DNA of 64,000 nt, taken from positions 186,001 to 250,000 of the forward strand of contig NW_026515445.1 in NCBI RefSeq assembly GCF_014898815.1, written 5' to 3'. This DNA is from Panonychus citri (lineage: Eukaryota; Arthropoda; Arachnida; Trombidiformes; Tetranychidae). The translations under genes were made by a program, and so were the position numbers. Below, piece after piece: positions 42,614 through 53,270 of this stretch; within the stretch, counting starts at the first letter, position 1, and every line of letters begins with the position of its first letter. Below the pieces are notes generated by a model, which saw nothing but the letters and a program-made list of their open reading frames with translations, had not been told where the DNA came from and ran no database searches.

Positions 42614-44063
42614 ATGGGAAAGTTAAAGATCCTATTGTTTGCTATGGACGGGTAAGTTTAATTGTTTCTAATTGTGATCATCTCATTGAGTTTGATTTTC
42701 TTTGATTTTCTTTCCTTTAATTGTGACAATTAAAAGTCAGGGTCATGTTAATGCGATTCTTGGATTAGCTGGAATCTTATCAAAAGCTGGACATGAGATA
42801 GTCATCACTTTATCCAAAGGTTGGGAGCCATTGATTAGTTCAAAAGGATTTCAATTTGTACCTTTGGACATGGAACCTGTTGGTGGTCAAGCACCGGAAG
42901 AGGAAACAGCGGAAAAGGGCCAAGATGGGAAGGAAAAGAAATCACATTCGGTGAAAACTTTTTTATTCATTGAGAAAATGCTGAAATCTTTTCGACATGA
43001 TCCAATCGAGGCTTTGGAAAACTTTGAAAGTGAAAACAAGCAAATTTATCTCGATTGGTCAGACACAATGTTGGCCTTTGATCAACCCCTTGAGCGAGTA
43101 ATTAACGATCTTAAACCTGATATAATTATCGTTGATTTTCTCATTAGACTTTCGTGCTTATTGAAAGGATCAATTCCTTGGGTGTCCCTATGGTCGTGTA
43201 GCCCAGTAGCACTTTACAGAGGATTCTGTCCACCTGAAGGGACAGGATTCGCACTGGACAGTCCACGAGAGCTATGGAATAAGTTTTACTCGTTATTCGC
43301 CGAAAAACTTAAACCAATTCGCGACAAAGTGAACAACAAATTAATCGAAGCAGGAGTTGAACCTTACACCGAATATGAGTCGCTCTATTTGTTCAAATCT
43401 CCGTATCTTAATGTCTATGTTTATCCCGAATCTCTTGATTACACCGATATCGCTCCACGTCCAGATAAGTGTTTCCGTATGGACGCTGTAATCCGAGAAC
43501 CCGATGATGCGACTCCTTTTACGTTACCCGATAATCTGGTTGATAAACCGGGTGCCTTGATTTACTTTTCCCTTGGTTCAATGGGTTCAGTTGATTTGGA
43601 GTTAATGAGACGAGTGATTAGTGTATTAGCTAAATCACCTCATCGATTTATCATCTCCAAAGGTCCTTATCATGATCAAATTGATTTACCAGATAATTGT
43701 TGGGGTGAAAAGTATGTTAATCAGATTGCGATCTTACCTCATTGTGATCTGGTTATCACCCACGGCGGGAACAACACCCTCACCGAGAGTCTTTACTTTG
43801 GTAAGCCGCTAATTGTGATGCCACTTTTTTATGATCAACTTGATAATGCTCAGCGAATCGTTGATAAACAATTAGGAGTCCGTTTAGATACCTACAGATT
43901 CACTGATGATCAATTGTTAACTGCAATTGAAAAACTGGTTCATGATGAAAAATTGTATTCAGAATTGGAAAAAATTTCCTTCGCAATCAAAAATACAAAA
44001 TCAAGGGAACAAATTGTTGAATTAATTGAACAAACAGCAATTACTAAGAAAAGTCCAGAGTAA
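42614..44063 (+). CDS. UDP-glycosyltransferase (cytosolic, spider-mite type)
   Basis: Two exons: 42614-42651 and 42737-44063, 454 aa. The phase 2 intron is at the same place as in the upstream paralog (MDGQGHVNAILG). Contains KILLFAMDGQGH, LIYFSLGSMG, the PHCDLVITHGGNNTLTE signature and MPLFYDQLDNAQRI. The acidic/basic insert (EEETAEKGQDGKEKK) is at the same place but different in sequence, so acceptor specificity probably differs. No signal peptide or membrane helix. The tract 43563-43823 is nearly identical to the upstream gene. Confidence 0.92.
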
Positions 44064-44470
44064 TTAAATTATTACCATGATTCTGATCAAGTTTATACAA
44101 AAATTTATCACAATCTTTAATCACAATTGATTTTGATTCTATTGCTTTTGTCTCTTCACAATTTATTATCAAATTTATCATAAAAATAAACATCGTTTTA
44201 ATTTATGTTATTGTATCAATACCTAATCAACATTATCTTTTCAACAATTAGCTGATTAGCCTGTTAATAGTTACGATGAATAAGTTTCATATTGGTTAAG
44301 TTAATTATGATAACATATTATATACCAAAAAATAGTTGAAAATTTAACTGAAAATTACGCTTTCTCACAATTAAATCAGCGATAATTAGTCTGGATTAAA
44401 TTCTCGCTATCCTAACATTTAATCAGGAAATTGAAAGACAATTAATCAAAAGGTGGATTAAAACAACGAA
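44064..44470. other. Intergenic between convergent genes
   Basis: 3' ends of the second UGT gene (plus) and the giant NYN gene (minus) face each other here. An AATAAA at about 44184 could serve the UGT gene. Confidence 0.5.
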
Positions 44471-47400
44471 TTAACTTAGAGAACAGTTTGCTGGTTTACT
44501 TTTTTTGGTTGACTTTTTGGCGAAACTCGAATCATTCAATCCACCGTTCGAGGTGTTTGGCTCAGTTGAATCATTGTTCACGGGTCTGGATTGACCTCCA
44601 GGCGGTTGATAATATGAATAGTTTGTAGTAGATGAAGTTGGCAAATAAGTTTGATAGCTGAATGATGTTGGTGATGGTCTTGGTCGTGCTTGTGGTTGTG
44701 GTTGATTGTTTGGAACGTAAGAAGGTGATAATGGGTGAGATGCTGTTGATGACTTTTCGGAGTAAATTGATGAAAGTTGAGCGGATGATAAAGTTAAGTC
44801 GCTGGTCTTCAAAGCCGATAAAAGGTTCAATGGAGGTTTATAAACGAATCGTGTTAAAAACGTGTAATTATGACCAAAAGGGTCCGTGTAATTGGAGCCA
44901 TCGATTTCCACTTGAGCGCTGTTACGTTTCTCTGAATTAGCGAAACCTGAGCAAATACAATCAGGCAATTTGGTGACAAATAAACATCCATGTTTCACCA
45001 ATTTACTTTTAATAACATCAACAGCTTCTTTGGTCATTACCGCTACTGGATAAGCCGTTACAATTAGATATGAAGTCGATGAGCTTTGTAGTATTGTTGA
45101 TATTATGTTTGCTTGGTTATTGGTTGAATCATTTGAATCATTTGAATCATTTGATTTTGCACTTGAGGTAATTGTACTTTTTGGTGTAATAGTTGTGGTG
45201 GTTGCGGTGGGGGAAAATGGTACATCACTTGGCGATGGATTAGATGAATTCGTAGGCTTAATTGATAATGAGCCAGTTTCAATTCTAGAGGTTGATGAGG
45301 ACGATGATGATGTAGATGGTGAAGGCTTCGGATATTTTGGAGACTCCGATGACATGAATGTGAACGGGACAATTTCGCTCGGAGTTGGACTTTTTCCATT
45401 CGCAAAAACAAGAACGGGAGAGTTGAAAGGTTTGACTCGCTCCGTTGATAGTTTTGGCGATTTTTTTATCTCGATCATATTAATTTCTGGTGTTTTTGAA
45501 GTGGAAACCGATGGAGCAAAAGTATAAGCTGGTTGTACTTTTAATGTTGCAATTTGAATTTCTTTTGGCTGATTAGTTGTTTTTTGCTCAATTTTTGTTG
45601 GTATTGTTGTTGTTGAACTTGTGGGTTCATTTGTACTGTTTGGTTTAATTTCACCTCGAATTATTTTCCAAAAATCTCGAGGTAGTTTTTTATCAATTGT
45701 AACTGTTAGATTATCATTGAGACAATTTTGCTCTTTGAAAGCAACAATTGCTGCTTCAGCTTGTTCATGATTACCAATACCAATCCATAGAGAGTCTTCA
45801 AAATGGCGGATGAAGTAAACATAAAACGGTTGAAGTGCTGCTAACACTGTGTTATTCAAAGATCGACTATCTTTTTTTGCGACTGGTGAGATGATAATAT
45901 AAGTTATATGTCTCTTTGGAGGGACGGGTGGTGTCCGAGGAACACTGTAGTAGTATTTTTGCTTAACTGACCAACAGGCAGGGACATCGTAACTAATGGT
46001 GCCATTGAACTGGAAATGATCTTCAAAGAGTTTTGTCTCGATGAATTTTTTAGCTCTTTCAGCTTCCTCCAAGGTATTGTAATGAAAATGGACAACTGAA
46101 TTGTCCAGACAAGCTGCTCTCGGTGGTATATCGATAAAGTCAACTAAAGTTTGGACAATTTGTTTTTTCCACATCAATCGACTTCTTGGTAGCTGGAAAA
46201 TATCACCAACGGCTAAGAAAACTCCTTGACCACCATTTAGAAAAGGGGAAACCTTATTATCCATGTAAGTGGTTGTTGGGTAAAATGGATAACCACCATC
46301 CCCATCACTTGAACATGGTTGTTGATAAGGATATCGATCAGTATTCAAGTGGTCACTAAGCACCGAATTAGAGTCAGTGTCACTTTCAATACTCATCGAA
46401 GTTGTGATAAAACCAACTGACGGAGCCAAGTCACTTTTATCACTACATTGAGATGAATAACTGGAGAGTGCATTTCGCTTTTCAAACCATTGACGTGATA
46501 AACTTAATGCATCTCCAAGTAAATCAGAAGTTCCAATCGATTCCAGTAAATTTATCGGAATGAAAAGTGTTGCAGTCGATTGCATCTGATCTGATTTAGA
46601 TATAAATGCATTAAGTGTCTTTTTAGCGTTCTCGCAGGTCCTTGTACTTGGGAATCCAGCCCAAATGGTTCCCTCGAAAAACTTGACAAATATACATTTA
46701 TATTGATTGGATATTGACTTGACTATATCTAATAGGCTTCGAGCTGATGAATTGTCACCAATTTGATTAGATGATTTAAGATAACTTAGTCCTAAATGGC
46801 GATTAAAACACCAAGGACTATCAGGGTGGTAGCTCGAAATTGTAGCCAATAACTTTTTGGAAGGCGAGATCGATTTTTTCATTCTGAATGATTTGCAAAA
46901 ATTTGCATCTTCGTTTATCATCTTGATTGCCTTTCGACAATGATGATCTTTCTCAAAATATAACCAAAAATCACCCTCTTCCATGATCACCTTGTAGATT
47001 TGATTGTCTATCGTTTTGGCGACAATATTATACATCAATGACCAGTAAGTTGCCATCTCTGCATTCGTTGTACCATTTAAACAGATAAATTGATTACGAA
47101 TGTTAGCAAATTGAATCTCTTTCGGGGTCAGTACCCTAGATGCTTTTATTGTGATTGATCTGACGTTAGGTCGGCCATTACTATTCGCAGTAGATGTTGA
47201 CTCACTAGACGATTTTCCTCGACCACGACGTCTTCTCACTCTTCGAGGTGATCGAGAAACATTATCACTCGATGACAGAGTAGCTACTTTAGGAGCAGTA
47301 GTTTGATTATCAAATTGTGCTCCTCCAGTTGAACGAGCAGATTTCGCTTCTGGTGTTGATGGAGTTGATATTGTCGATGTTGTTGATAGTGATGATGTGG

Positions 47401-50302
47401 ATGATGAGATTGTGATTGTTGAGTTTAATATTGCTGTTTGTTGTTTATTGATAGACACCCAAAGTTGGGCTAATTTAAGCGCCTCGCCAACTAGATCTTG
47501 GATTTGGATGCCTTGTAACAAAGGGATTGGAGCTTGTTTGGTGTGGGTAAGGTCAACTCTAATCTTCCAAGTATTACTCTTATGAACTGATACAATGGCT
47601 CTGTCACAAGTTCGTCCACTTGGAAAACCAGCCCAAATAGCGTTATCTTGATCGGCCTTAACGAAAATACATGAACTCGAAGTTGCTAGAATTTTCTTAG
47701 TATCTTTTACCATGTTCTCGATAGTTGTTAAATTAGCGATTGGGTCCAACGATACAAGCTTGAAATACTGTAATCGTAACTCAGCAGTGATACAATAAGG
47801 ATTACAGGGGGAATATGAAGAAACTCGAGTGGATGTATTTGCATGCTTTTTTGGTGCTGTCGATGAATGAATTAAAGGTAAAAGATTAAGTTGACCCGAG
47901 TTCAGTTTGACGAGCACATTTTCCCGGTCCGTTTCATTATCAAATTGACACCAGAATATCTGATTAAAAAAAATGACCTTTTTCAAGCCCATTGTCTTCA
48001 GTTTGCTTACAACGTTGATGAATAAAGACCAAGGAGTTGGAAAAGCAGCATTCGTAGAGCCCATCAGACAGATAAAAGTATCGATAAGTTCAGTTGGTGA
48101 TGAAACAATTTCTACTTCATCCTTTGCTCCTTGAGCAAAACAAAGTTGCCCCTGAATTTCAGCTTCTAGTTCTTCATATTTCTCTCCTTGCAATTCCCAA
48201 AGTGTACTTGGTGTTTTAACTTCACTCTCTTCAAATGAAGAGTCGATAATATCAATAGTAGATGATTCAATTGCGATTGACTCCATTTGACCTTCCAACG
48301 TTTCTAAATCAGGATCAATATTGTTATCTATTGGTTTAGCCAGAATTTCGGCAAGTTGTTTAGCATCTCCGACAAGATCTTCCAGTGAGATCGATTGTAA
48401 CAATTCAAGTGGCGAAGAATTAGTCCATGTTAATTTAACGCTCGAATTGATTTGTTGATGAGCTCCAATCAAAGATTCGGCATCCAGGCAACACATCCCA
48501 TCAGGAAATGCGGCCCAAATCGACTCTCCCTTTGTTTTGATAAAAATACAATTGAGCTTATGATCAACTTGAGTTTCATTTACAATCTCTCTGATTATCT
48601 TTTCCATTTCATCAGTCATCACATCATTAGCATCAACTCTAAGGAAATACAAGTCAAAATCTGAAGTGAAACACCAAGGATTAGATTCGCAATAAGAAGA
48701 CGCCAATTCTGATAGGTTGAGTTTCGGTGAACAATTTGAATCGACTTTGATGGATGGCCAATCTTTAATTAACTCTGAGTTTATCAAATTTAGAGCTTGT
48801 GAATGGTCAGTTGCATTTGTAAACCAAAGCCAAACAAGTTGATCTTCAATGAAAAGTTTTTTAGGATGATGATCTCGAGTTTCAAGTAAAATTTTATAAG
48901 TTAGCGACCATTTTGTTTGGAACGTTGATTCAGAATATCCCGATAAACAGATAAAGTGATTTTGTTGAGCTCGACCAGAACTAAAATCTTGATCAAAACC
49001 TTGTAGAACTGCTCTGGTGTCATCTGAACTTTGAATATCGGTTGAATTATTTAAGCTTGAACTTTGTTCACCTTCAGATTTCAAGGTTATTTTTGTTGTT
49101 GATTGTGATTCTGAATGAGATGATGACAGTGATGAGGTTGATTGTTGTTGCTGTGGTGGCGTAATTGGTGAAGATGGAGGATCTGATGGCAGAATCAACT
49201 CCTGTCTCACTGATGAGCTAAGTAGATCAAGCGGTGGGCTGGTTATAGCGGCGAGTATCGGTTTACCAAGTAATAGAGATGATTTAAGCTTAACTAGTGC
49301 TTCTTGTGCTTGATTAGTGCTTGGAAAAGCGATCCAAATTGACGATTGGTGAAATTTAACATATTTACTTTCATATGGAATAGTTAATTTTGCAAAATGA
49401 TGAGTTAATTCAACTTCTGATAGTAAATCAGTTAACTGAGAGACTTTGATAAATGTCAACATTTGACTATCAGGTAATTCTTGACGTTCAGGATTCACTT
49501 TTTTAACTGTTTGCTTTGGTTGGATTACAATAGGAACAGGGGTGCAGGTATTTTTCACCTTGTTTACAATTTCGGTGGGTGGATTTGATAAAATTTCTGC
49601 TTTCAAAAAAGTTCCATGATATCGAGATGTATTGAACCGTTTAACAGCTAAAAGTGCCAATTCCAAACTTGGAAATCCAATGATTACTGTATCGTCATGA
49701 TCAATGGCACTTTTATCAATGCTACCATAGGGTTGGGTTAAACCATTAAGATCAGATTTAATTAAATTGATCGGTCGAGTTTTAGGAAATCGGCTGAATG
49801 AGACAAAAGCCTGAGGTGATCCAAGAGATTGTACCGGTTGTAATTGACCTTTGGACAATACGAATGTATAATTGGCAGTTTGCTCGAGTTTAATTGAGAA
49901 AGAATTTTCCAAACGAATCAAGAAAATTGAGATATTATGAAGTTTCTTGAGATCGATAAGTGTACCAACATAATCACCATCGCCGCTTAATAAAATTATT
50001 GCACATCCTTTTCTCCCTTGATTTTCAACAAATTTCCTCATCAAGTCCAATATTTTAATATCAGCTGAATCTTTAGTATAATCGTAGGCTTGGATTATGT
50101 TGACATCTTTGTTGGTCAACGGATTACCGACATGAGCAGGTAATTTGGTCACATCACAGACACAGTAGAAGTAAATCTCACGTAAATTGTAAAGGTTAAT
50201 TATGGATGAACGAATAAGGGAAACAACCGAAGCAGCTGATTGACCCTTTGGAACACCAATATTTTGAATATCCCAAAAAACGGCACACGGAGTCTTCGCC
50301 AT
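44471..50302 (-). CDS. Giant NYN-domain protein with repeated RRM-like modules
   Basis: Single exon. The frame opens at 50341, but MAKTPCAVFW at 50302 matches the start of the paralog at 55254, so I place the start there (1,943 aa). NYN domain at about 1-155 with VFWDIQNI (D11), DSADIKIL and LLSGDGDY, acidic residues kept. Two RRM-like regions follow (about 165-255 and 285-380), then three tandem ~210-residue repeats (about 445-655, 740-945, 1066-1270). Each has FICL-G-(7)-WSL, a CNPYC/SPWCF block, an IWAGFPS block and a DLVGDA-type ending. A degenerate fourth repeat (about 1357-1550) and a last RRM-like unit (about 1740-1860) lie among disordered Ser/Thr/Pro stretches. The architecture recalls MARF1-type RNA regulators. 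Function inferred only. Confidence 0.83.
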   Translation of the reverse strand: MAKTPCAVFWDIQNIGVPKGQSAASVVSLIRSSIINLYNLREIYFYCVCDVTKLPAHVGNPLTNKDVNIIQAYDYTKDSADIKILDLMRKFVENQGRKGCAIILLSGDGDYVGTLIDLKKLHNISIFLIRLENSFSIKLEQTANYTFVLSKGQLQPVQSLGSPQAFVSFSRFPKTRPINLIKSDLNGLTQPYGSIDKSAIDHDDTVIIGFPSLELALLAVKRFNTSRYHGTFLKAEILSNPPTEIVNKVKNTCTPVPIVIQPKQTVKKVNPERQELPDSQMLTFIKVSQLTDLLSEVELTHHFAKLTIPYESKYVKFHQSSIWIAFPSTNQAQEALVKLKSSLLLGKPILAAITSPPLDLLSSSVRQELILPSDPPSSPITPPQQQQSTSSLSSSHSESQSTTKITLKSEGEQSSSLNNSTDIQSSDDTRAVLQGFDQDFSSGRAQQNHFICLSGYSESTFQTKWSLTYKILLETRDHHPKKLFIEDQLVWLWFTNATDHSQALNLINSELIKDWPSIKVDSNCSPKLNLSELASSYCESNPWCFTSDFDLYFLRVDANDVMTDEMEKIIREIVNETQVDHKLNCIFIKTKGESIWAAFPDGMCCLDAESLIGAHQQINSSVKLTWTNSSPLELLQSISLEDLVGDAKQLAEILAKPIDNNIDPDLETLEGQMESIAIESSTIDIIDSSFEESEVKTPSTLWELQGEKYEELEAEIQGQLCFAQGAKDEVEIVSSPTELIDTFICLMGSTNAAFPTPWSLFINVVSKLKTMGLKKVIFFNQIFWCQFDNETDRENVLVKLNSGQLNLLPLIHSSTAPKKHANTSTRVSSYSPCNPYCITAELRLQYFKLVSLDPIANLTTIENMVKDTKKILATSSSCIFVKADQDNAIWAGFPSGRTCDRAIVSVHKSNTWKIRVDLTHTKQAPIPLLQGIQIQDLVGEALKLAQLWVSINKQQTAILNSTITISSSTSSLSTTSTISTPSTPEAKSARSTGGAQFDNQTTAPKVATLSSSDNVSRSPRRVRRRRGRGKSSSESTSTANSNGRPNVRSITIKASRVLTPKEIQFANIRNQFICLNGTTNAEMATYWSLMYNIVAKTIDNQIYKVIMEEGDFWLYFEKDHHCRKAIKMINEDANFCKSFRMKKSISPSKKLLATISSYHPDSPWCFNRHLGLSYLKSSNQIGDNSSARSLLDIVKSISNQYKCIFVKFFEGTIWAGFPSTRTCENAKKTLNAFISKSDQMQSTATLFIPINLLESIGTSDLLGDALSLSRQWFEKRNALSSYSSQCSDKSDLAPSVGFITTSMSIESDTDSNSVLSDHLNTDRYPYQQPCSSDGDGGYPFYPTTTYMDNKVSPFLNGGQGVFLAVGDIFQLPRSRLMWKKQIVQTLVDFIDIPPRAACLDNSVVHFHYNTLEEAERAKKFIETKLFEDHFQFNGTISYDVPACWSVKQKYYYSVPRTPPVPPKRHITYIIISPVAKKDSRSLNNTVLAALQPFYVYFIRHFEDSLWIGIGNHEQAEAAIVAFKEQNCLNDNLTVTIDKKLPRDFWKIIRGEIKPNSTNEPTSSTTTIPTKIEQKTTNQPKEIQIATLKVQPAYTFAPSVSTSKTPEINMIEIKKSPKLSTERVKPFNSPVLVFANGKSPTPSEIVPFTFMSSESPKYPKPSPSTSSSSSSTSRIETGSLSIKPTNSSNPSPSDVPFSPTATTTTITPKSTITSSAKSNDSNDSNDSTNNQANIISTILQSSSTSYLIVTAYPVAVMTKEAVDVIKSKLVKHGCLFVTKLPDCICSGFANSEKRNSAQVEIDGSNYTDPFGHNYTFLTRFVYKPPLNLLSALKTSDLTLSSAQLSSIYSEKSSTASHPLSPSYVPNNQPQPQARPRPSPTSFSYQTYLPTSSTTNYSYYQPPGGQSRPVNNDSTEPNTSNGGLNDSSFAKKSTKKSKPANCSLS

Positions 50303-50830
50303 ATTGGTAAACAATTTAAGGATCAATAGCACTGATTGCAATTGAATAAAGAAACAAAGAGATGATCAAGAATAGAAAGAAGGGAAAAAAAGGAGAGGGA
50401 GAAATTTATCAGGTAGAAAATTAATTAATTAACGATAACCATATTTTCCAACAGCGGATGTTATGGTTTCCAACAACAACGGGTAATATTTTCAATGGAG
50501 AATCAACTAGATAAGAATAGGAGAGAAAAAGAAAACAAAGATAAACAATCAATTAATCATATAAAAATACACTCGATGATTGTGATGAACCAGAAAGAGA
50601 TAAATACAACAGTTATCAACTTGAAGTCATCAAAACGATGACCAAATGAGAAACAACAATTAAAATTAACCATTGGCAGAGAGAGACAATTAGTAGCCAT
50701 TGGCAAGAAGAGAAACATGTTTGGGCCTGAAAAAGAAAACTGAAAATGGGCGCCAACCCAAACCCTTTCTGGTTTAGAATTTTTCCTTTCAAGAGAATAG
50801 AATTTCCATTTGTTTATAATTACCTTGGTT
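50303..50830 (-). repeat. 5' flank, inverted copy of 54815-55253
   Basis: The region upstream of the giant NYN gene matches, in reverse, the region upstream of the 55254 gene. Landmarks are CCAGAAAGGGTTT, TGGTTAATTTTAATTGTTGT and GGCCTAAACATG / GGCCCAAACATG. The two genes are therefore a divergent inverted pair with shared promoter ancestry. Confidence 0.8.
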
Positions 50831-51820
50831 GTTATGTGATTAATTGTTCACCATCTAATTGTGATTTAGATTGTTGATTGGGTTAAATTTGTCTTGGAGA
50901 TGAAGAAAATCGGTAAAGTGAAGGATAAACATTAACACTGTTAAGAAAATGAAATGAACAAGTTAACAACATCCACGTGTTGATATAAATTTGAAGAGTA
51001 ATTAAAACACAAACAAAGAAGGCGAGAATCAATTGTTTTAACCATTAGAAATGGACAAATTTGTTGACTCATCGTCACTGATTAGCTATTAAATTGAGTC
51101 CAGAGTAATTAAATTAGTAACAATTGTTAACAAAGCAGGAAAACAAAAACAATAGATTCAATTGTTAACCCATTTGGTTTTACTCTAAATCTAAAGAATC
51201 CAAATTGGGTTGTTTTTTTTTATATTCTAACAAAAGATATTGTTGCCCTCTCAAATGGTAGACAAATTATATTCTCTCAACAATTAAAGTAAACAGATTA
51301 ATTAGAAGATTAACCAAATCACTTAATCACCAAATCGGATAAAAAGTACTTGAAATTTGTTGGAATCACAAAACAAACTGATCAACATTTTCACCGATCA
51401 TCAACATTGTTCACTTTTCGCTTCTCAGTGCCATCTATTAGTTTCCGTTCAATTGACCTTACGAACTTTAATTAATCTCTAATTACAATTAGGTTTCCAT
51501 TTACAATCTAAACTGATCAATGAACTTATAGTACAACCTGATGATTAACTTGCGCTTTTAAATTGAGATTTTATTGTGAATGAATTGGGAAATTAGATCT
51601 CATAATGATACGAACAGAAAATTAAGATAATTGATTGAAGATCGAGAAATTTTTTTTTCGGTGTTAATTGATTGGCTCTGAGAAGATGATTAATTGTTTA
51701 ATTTTCCCTCTTCCATTGAATAAACTAACACCAGAGCTGCTTGGGTAATTTACTGTTAGTATTTTCTCATCAGGTAGTTAATTGTTTGCCTTTGATTGTG
51801 TCTTATTCTGATCGTTAATT
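50831..51820. other. Intergenic, no gene seen
   Basis: AT-rich. From 51529 on it is part of the segment copied at 18620-20450 and should hold the promoter of the 51821 gene. Confidence 0.5.
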
Positions 51821-52906
51821 ATGTCCAATCCTTGTGGTCTCTTTTGGGATATTCAAAATGTTTTCGTTCCGAGGGGATCATCAGCTGATTCTGTTTTCAC
51901 TCGAATACGATCAAATATAATCGATAAATATGATCTTTGTATCAAAGATTTTCATGTTATCGGTTCTTATAATCTATCAAAGAGGAATATTGATCAGCTC
52001 ATATCACAAGGTGCTCGATTCCAAGATGTTGGATCAGAGGTGAATTTGGACTCACTGATGCGACAGCGAATCGAAAGTTTTGCCAATAGTCAACCTTATG
52101 GATCTACGATAATCTTATTGGCTCGTGATAGTCTTGCGAATACATTGAGAACGGTTAAAATAAATCGGAGAACTAAAATATATCTTATTCGTTATAATGA
52201 TCGTTTAAGTGAGAGAATCAAGGAAATTGCTGATCATGTTTTCCTCATGAAACGAGATTCACTTGATGAGATCTATGGAGATGATGGTGGTTCGATTAAG
52301 TTCACCGAATTCGTTTCGGGTATAAATACTTTGGTCGAATCATATAAGCAAGTTAAGGCTGTTTATTCAGCTTTAGCGCCGAGTCAAGACTCGAATGGAT
52401 CTTCAACTGCAACTTCGAGTTCAAGTTCGAGTTTGGCCTGTGCTCAAAGTTCTGAGCGCTTTTTCCCTGGAATTCAAAGTAAAATCTTCCTAAAAATAAC
52501 TTGTTCCATTAATTTTCCGCCCAAGGTAATCAGTGAAGTTCGAAATGATCTAGCTTATTATCGATGTTCATATGCGATCATTTCAAACGGTAAAATTTGG
52601 TCTTTATTTGATGAGATTTCCGATGCCAGATTCGCGCTTAATCTTGAAGGACTTTACATTTACAATTTCTTTCCATTTGAGATTAGTACAAGTATCGAGA
52701 AACCTCCGCCTGAAGTGATCAATTTAATTGTTTGCGCAAAATTAAGTAAACAAAAACTAATCAAAACTTTACACGGAACCTTGATTATGGACAAACAAAA
52801 AGTCACCAGTTCAACGGACTTAGATGACGATTTTCCCCGAAGCTCAATGAACTCAAGTCGAGTTGCCGGTTCGAGTTCAAATAATGAAGGTTGTGCTCAA
52901 AGTTGA
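51821..52906 (+). CDS. NYN-like protein, degenerate active site
   Basis: Single exon, 361 aa. Starts MSNPCGLFWDIQNV (D10 kept). The second motif (ADIKI in paralogs) is VNLDS and the third (SGDGDY) is ARDSLA, so at least two acidic residues are gone; the fold should persist but cleavage is doubtful. A Ser-rich linker (about 190-215) precedes an RRM-like region (KIFLKITCSINFPP, then IWSLFDEISDARFAL) and an IEKPPPEVINLI end. The C-terminus is Ser/Asn-rich with NNEGCAQS, shared with the next gene (SNDEGCRPS). A broken inverted copy is at 18798-20152. It could be a regulator or competitor of active NYN paralogs. Confidence 0.8.
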   Translation: MSNPCGLFWDIQNVFVPRGSSADSVFTRIRSNIIDKYDLCIKDFHVIGSYNLSKRNIDQLISQGARFQDVGSEVNLDSLMRQRIESFANSQPYGSTIILLARDSLANTLRTVKINRRTKIYLIRYNDRLSERIKEIADHVFLMKRDSLDEIYGDDGGSIKFTEFVSGINTLVESYKQVKAVYSALAPSQDSNGSSTATSSSSSSLACAQSSERFFPGIQSKIFLKITCSINFPPKVISEVRNDLAYYRCSYAIISNGKIWSLFDEISDARFALNLEGLYIYNFFPFEISTSIEKPPPEVINLIVCAKLSKQKLIKTLHGTLIMDKQKVTSSTDLDDDFPRSSMNSSRVAGSSSNNEGCAQS

Positions 52907-53270
52907 TCACTAATCAATTTACTCGAAAAACATCAAAACAATCAACTGTCACTGCTAAACGGTTTCACTTTGCATCTTTTCTTAACCCGACAATTAACAT
53001 GAAAATTTTATATTCTAATGTACGATGTATAAACTGACCTCAAGTACGAAAAAACGACCATTTCAATTTCCCTCTTTTCTATTTCATCTCCTAATTGACA
53101 AACACCAGTTGCAAAATGAACGCGTTGATATTGATTAGTTTCTTATTTCGCTCAAAATCTGATCTAATTTTCATCATTTGTAGTTGATGAACAACAATTA
53201 ACTAGAATTAAACTGTGACCTTTTCGCTCAGTAATCAACAATAACCTCCGATTAAAACTACAATTGAAAC
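52907..53270. other. Intergenic
   Basis: 3' flank of the 51821 gene (up to about 53074 shared with 18620 onward) and promoter of the 53271 gene. No other feature. Confidence 0.5.

Noticed and set aside
40623..44063. Bacterial contamination as source of the UGT genes
   Set aside because: Both genes have GT-AG introns, host-like base composition and lie between mite-type genes.
45121..45160. CRISPR-like repeats
   Set aside because: Short tandem AATCATTTG units inside a coding region; no spacers. No CRISPR array seen anywhere.
45103..46143. Frames overlapping the giant NYN gene
   Set aside because: Other-frame translations of Ser/Thr/Pro-rich low-complexity coding sequence.
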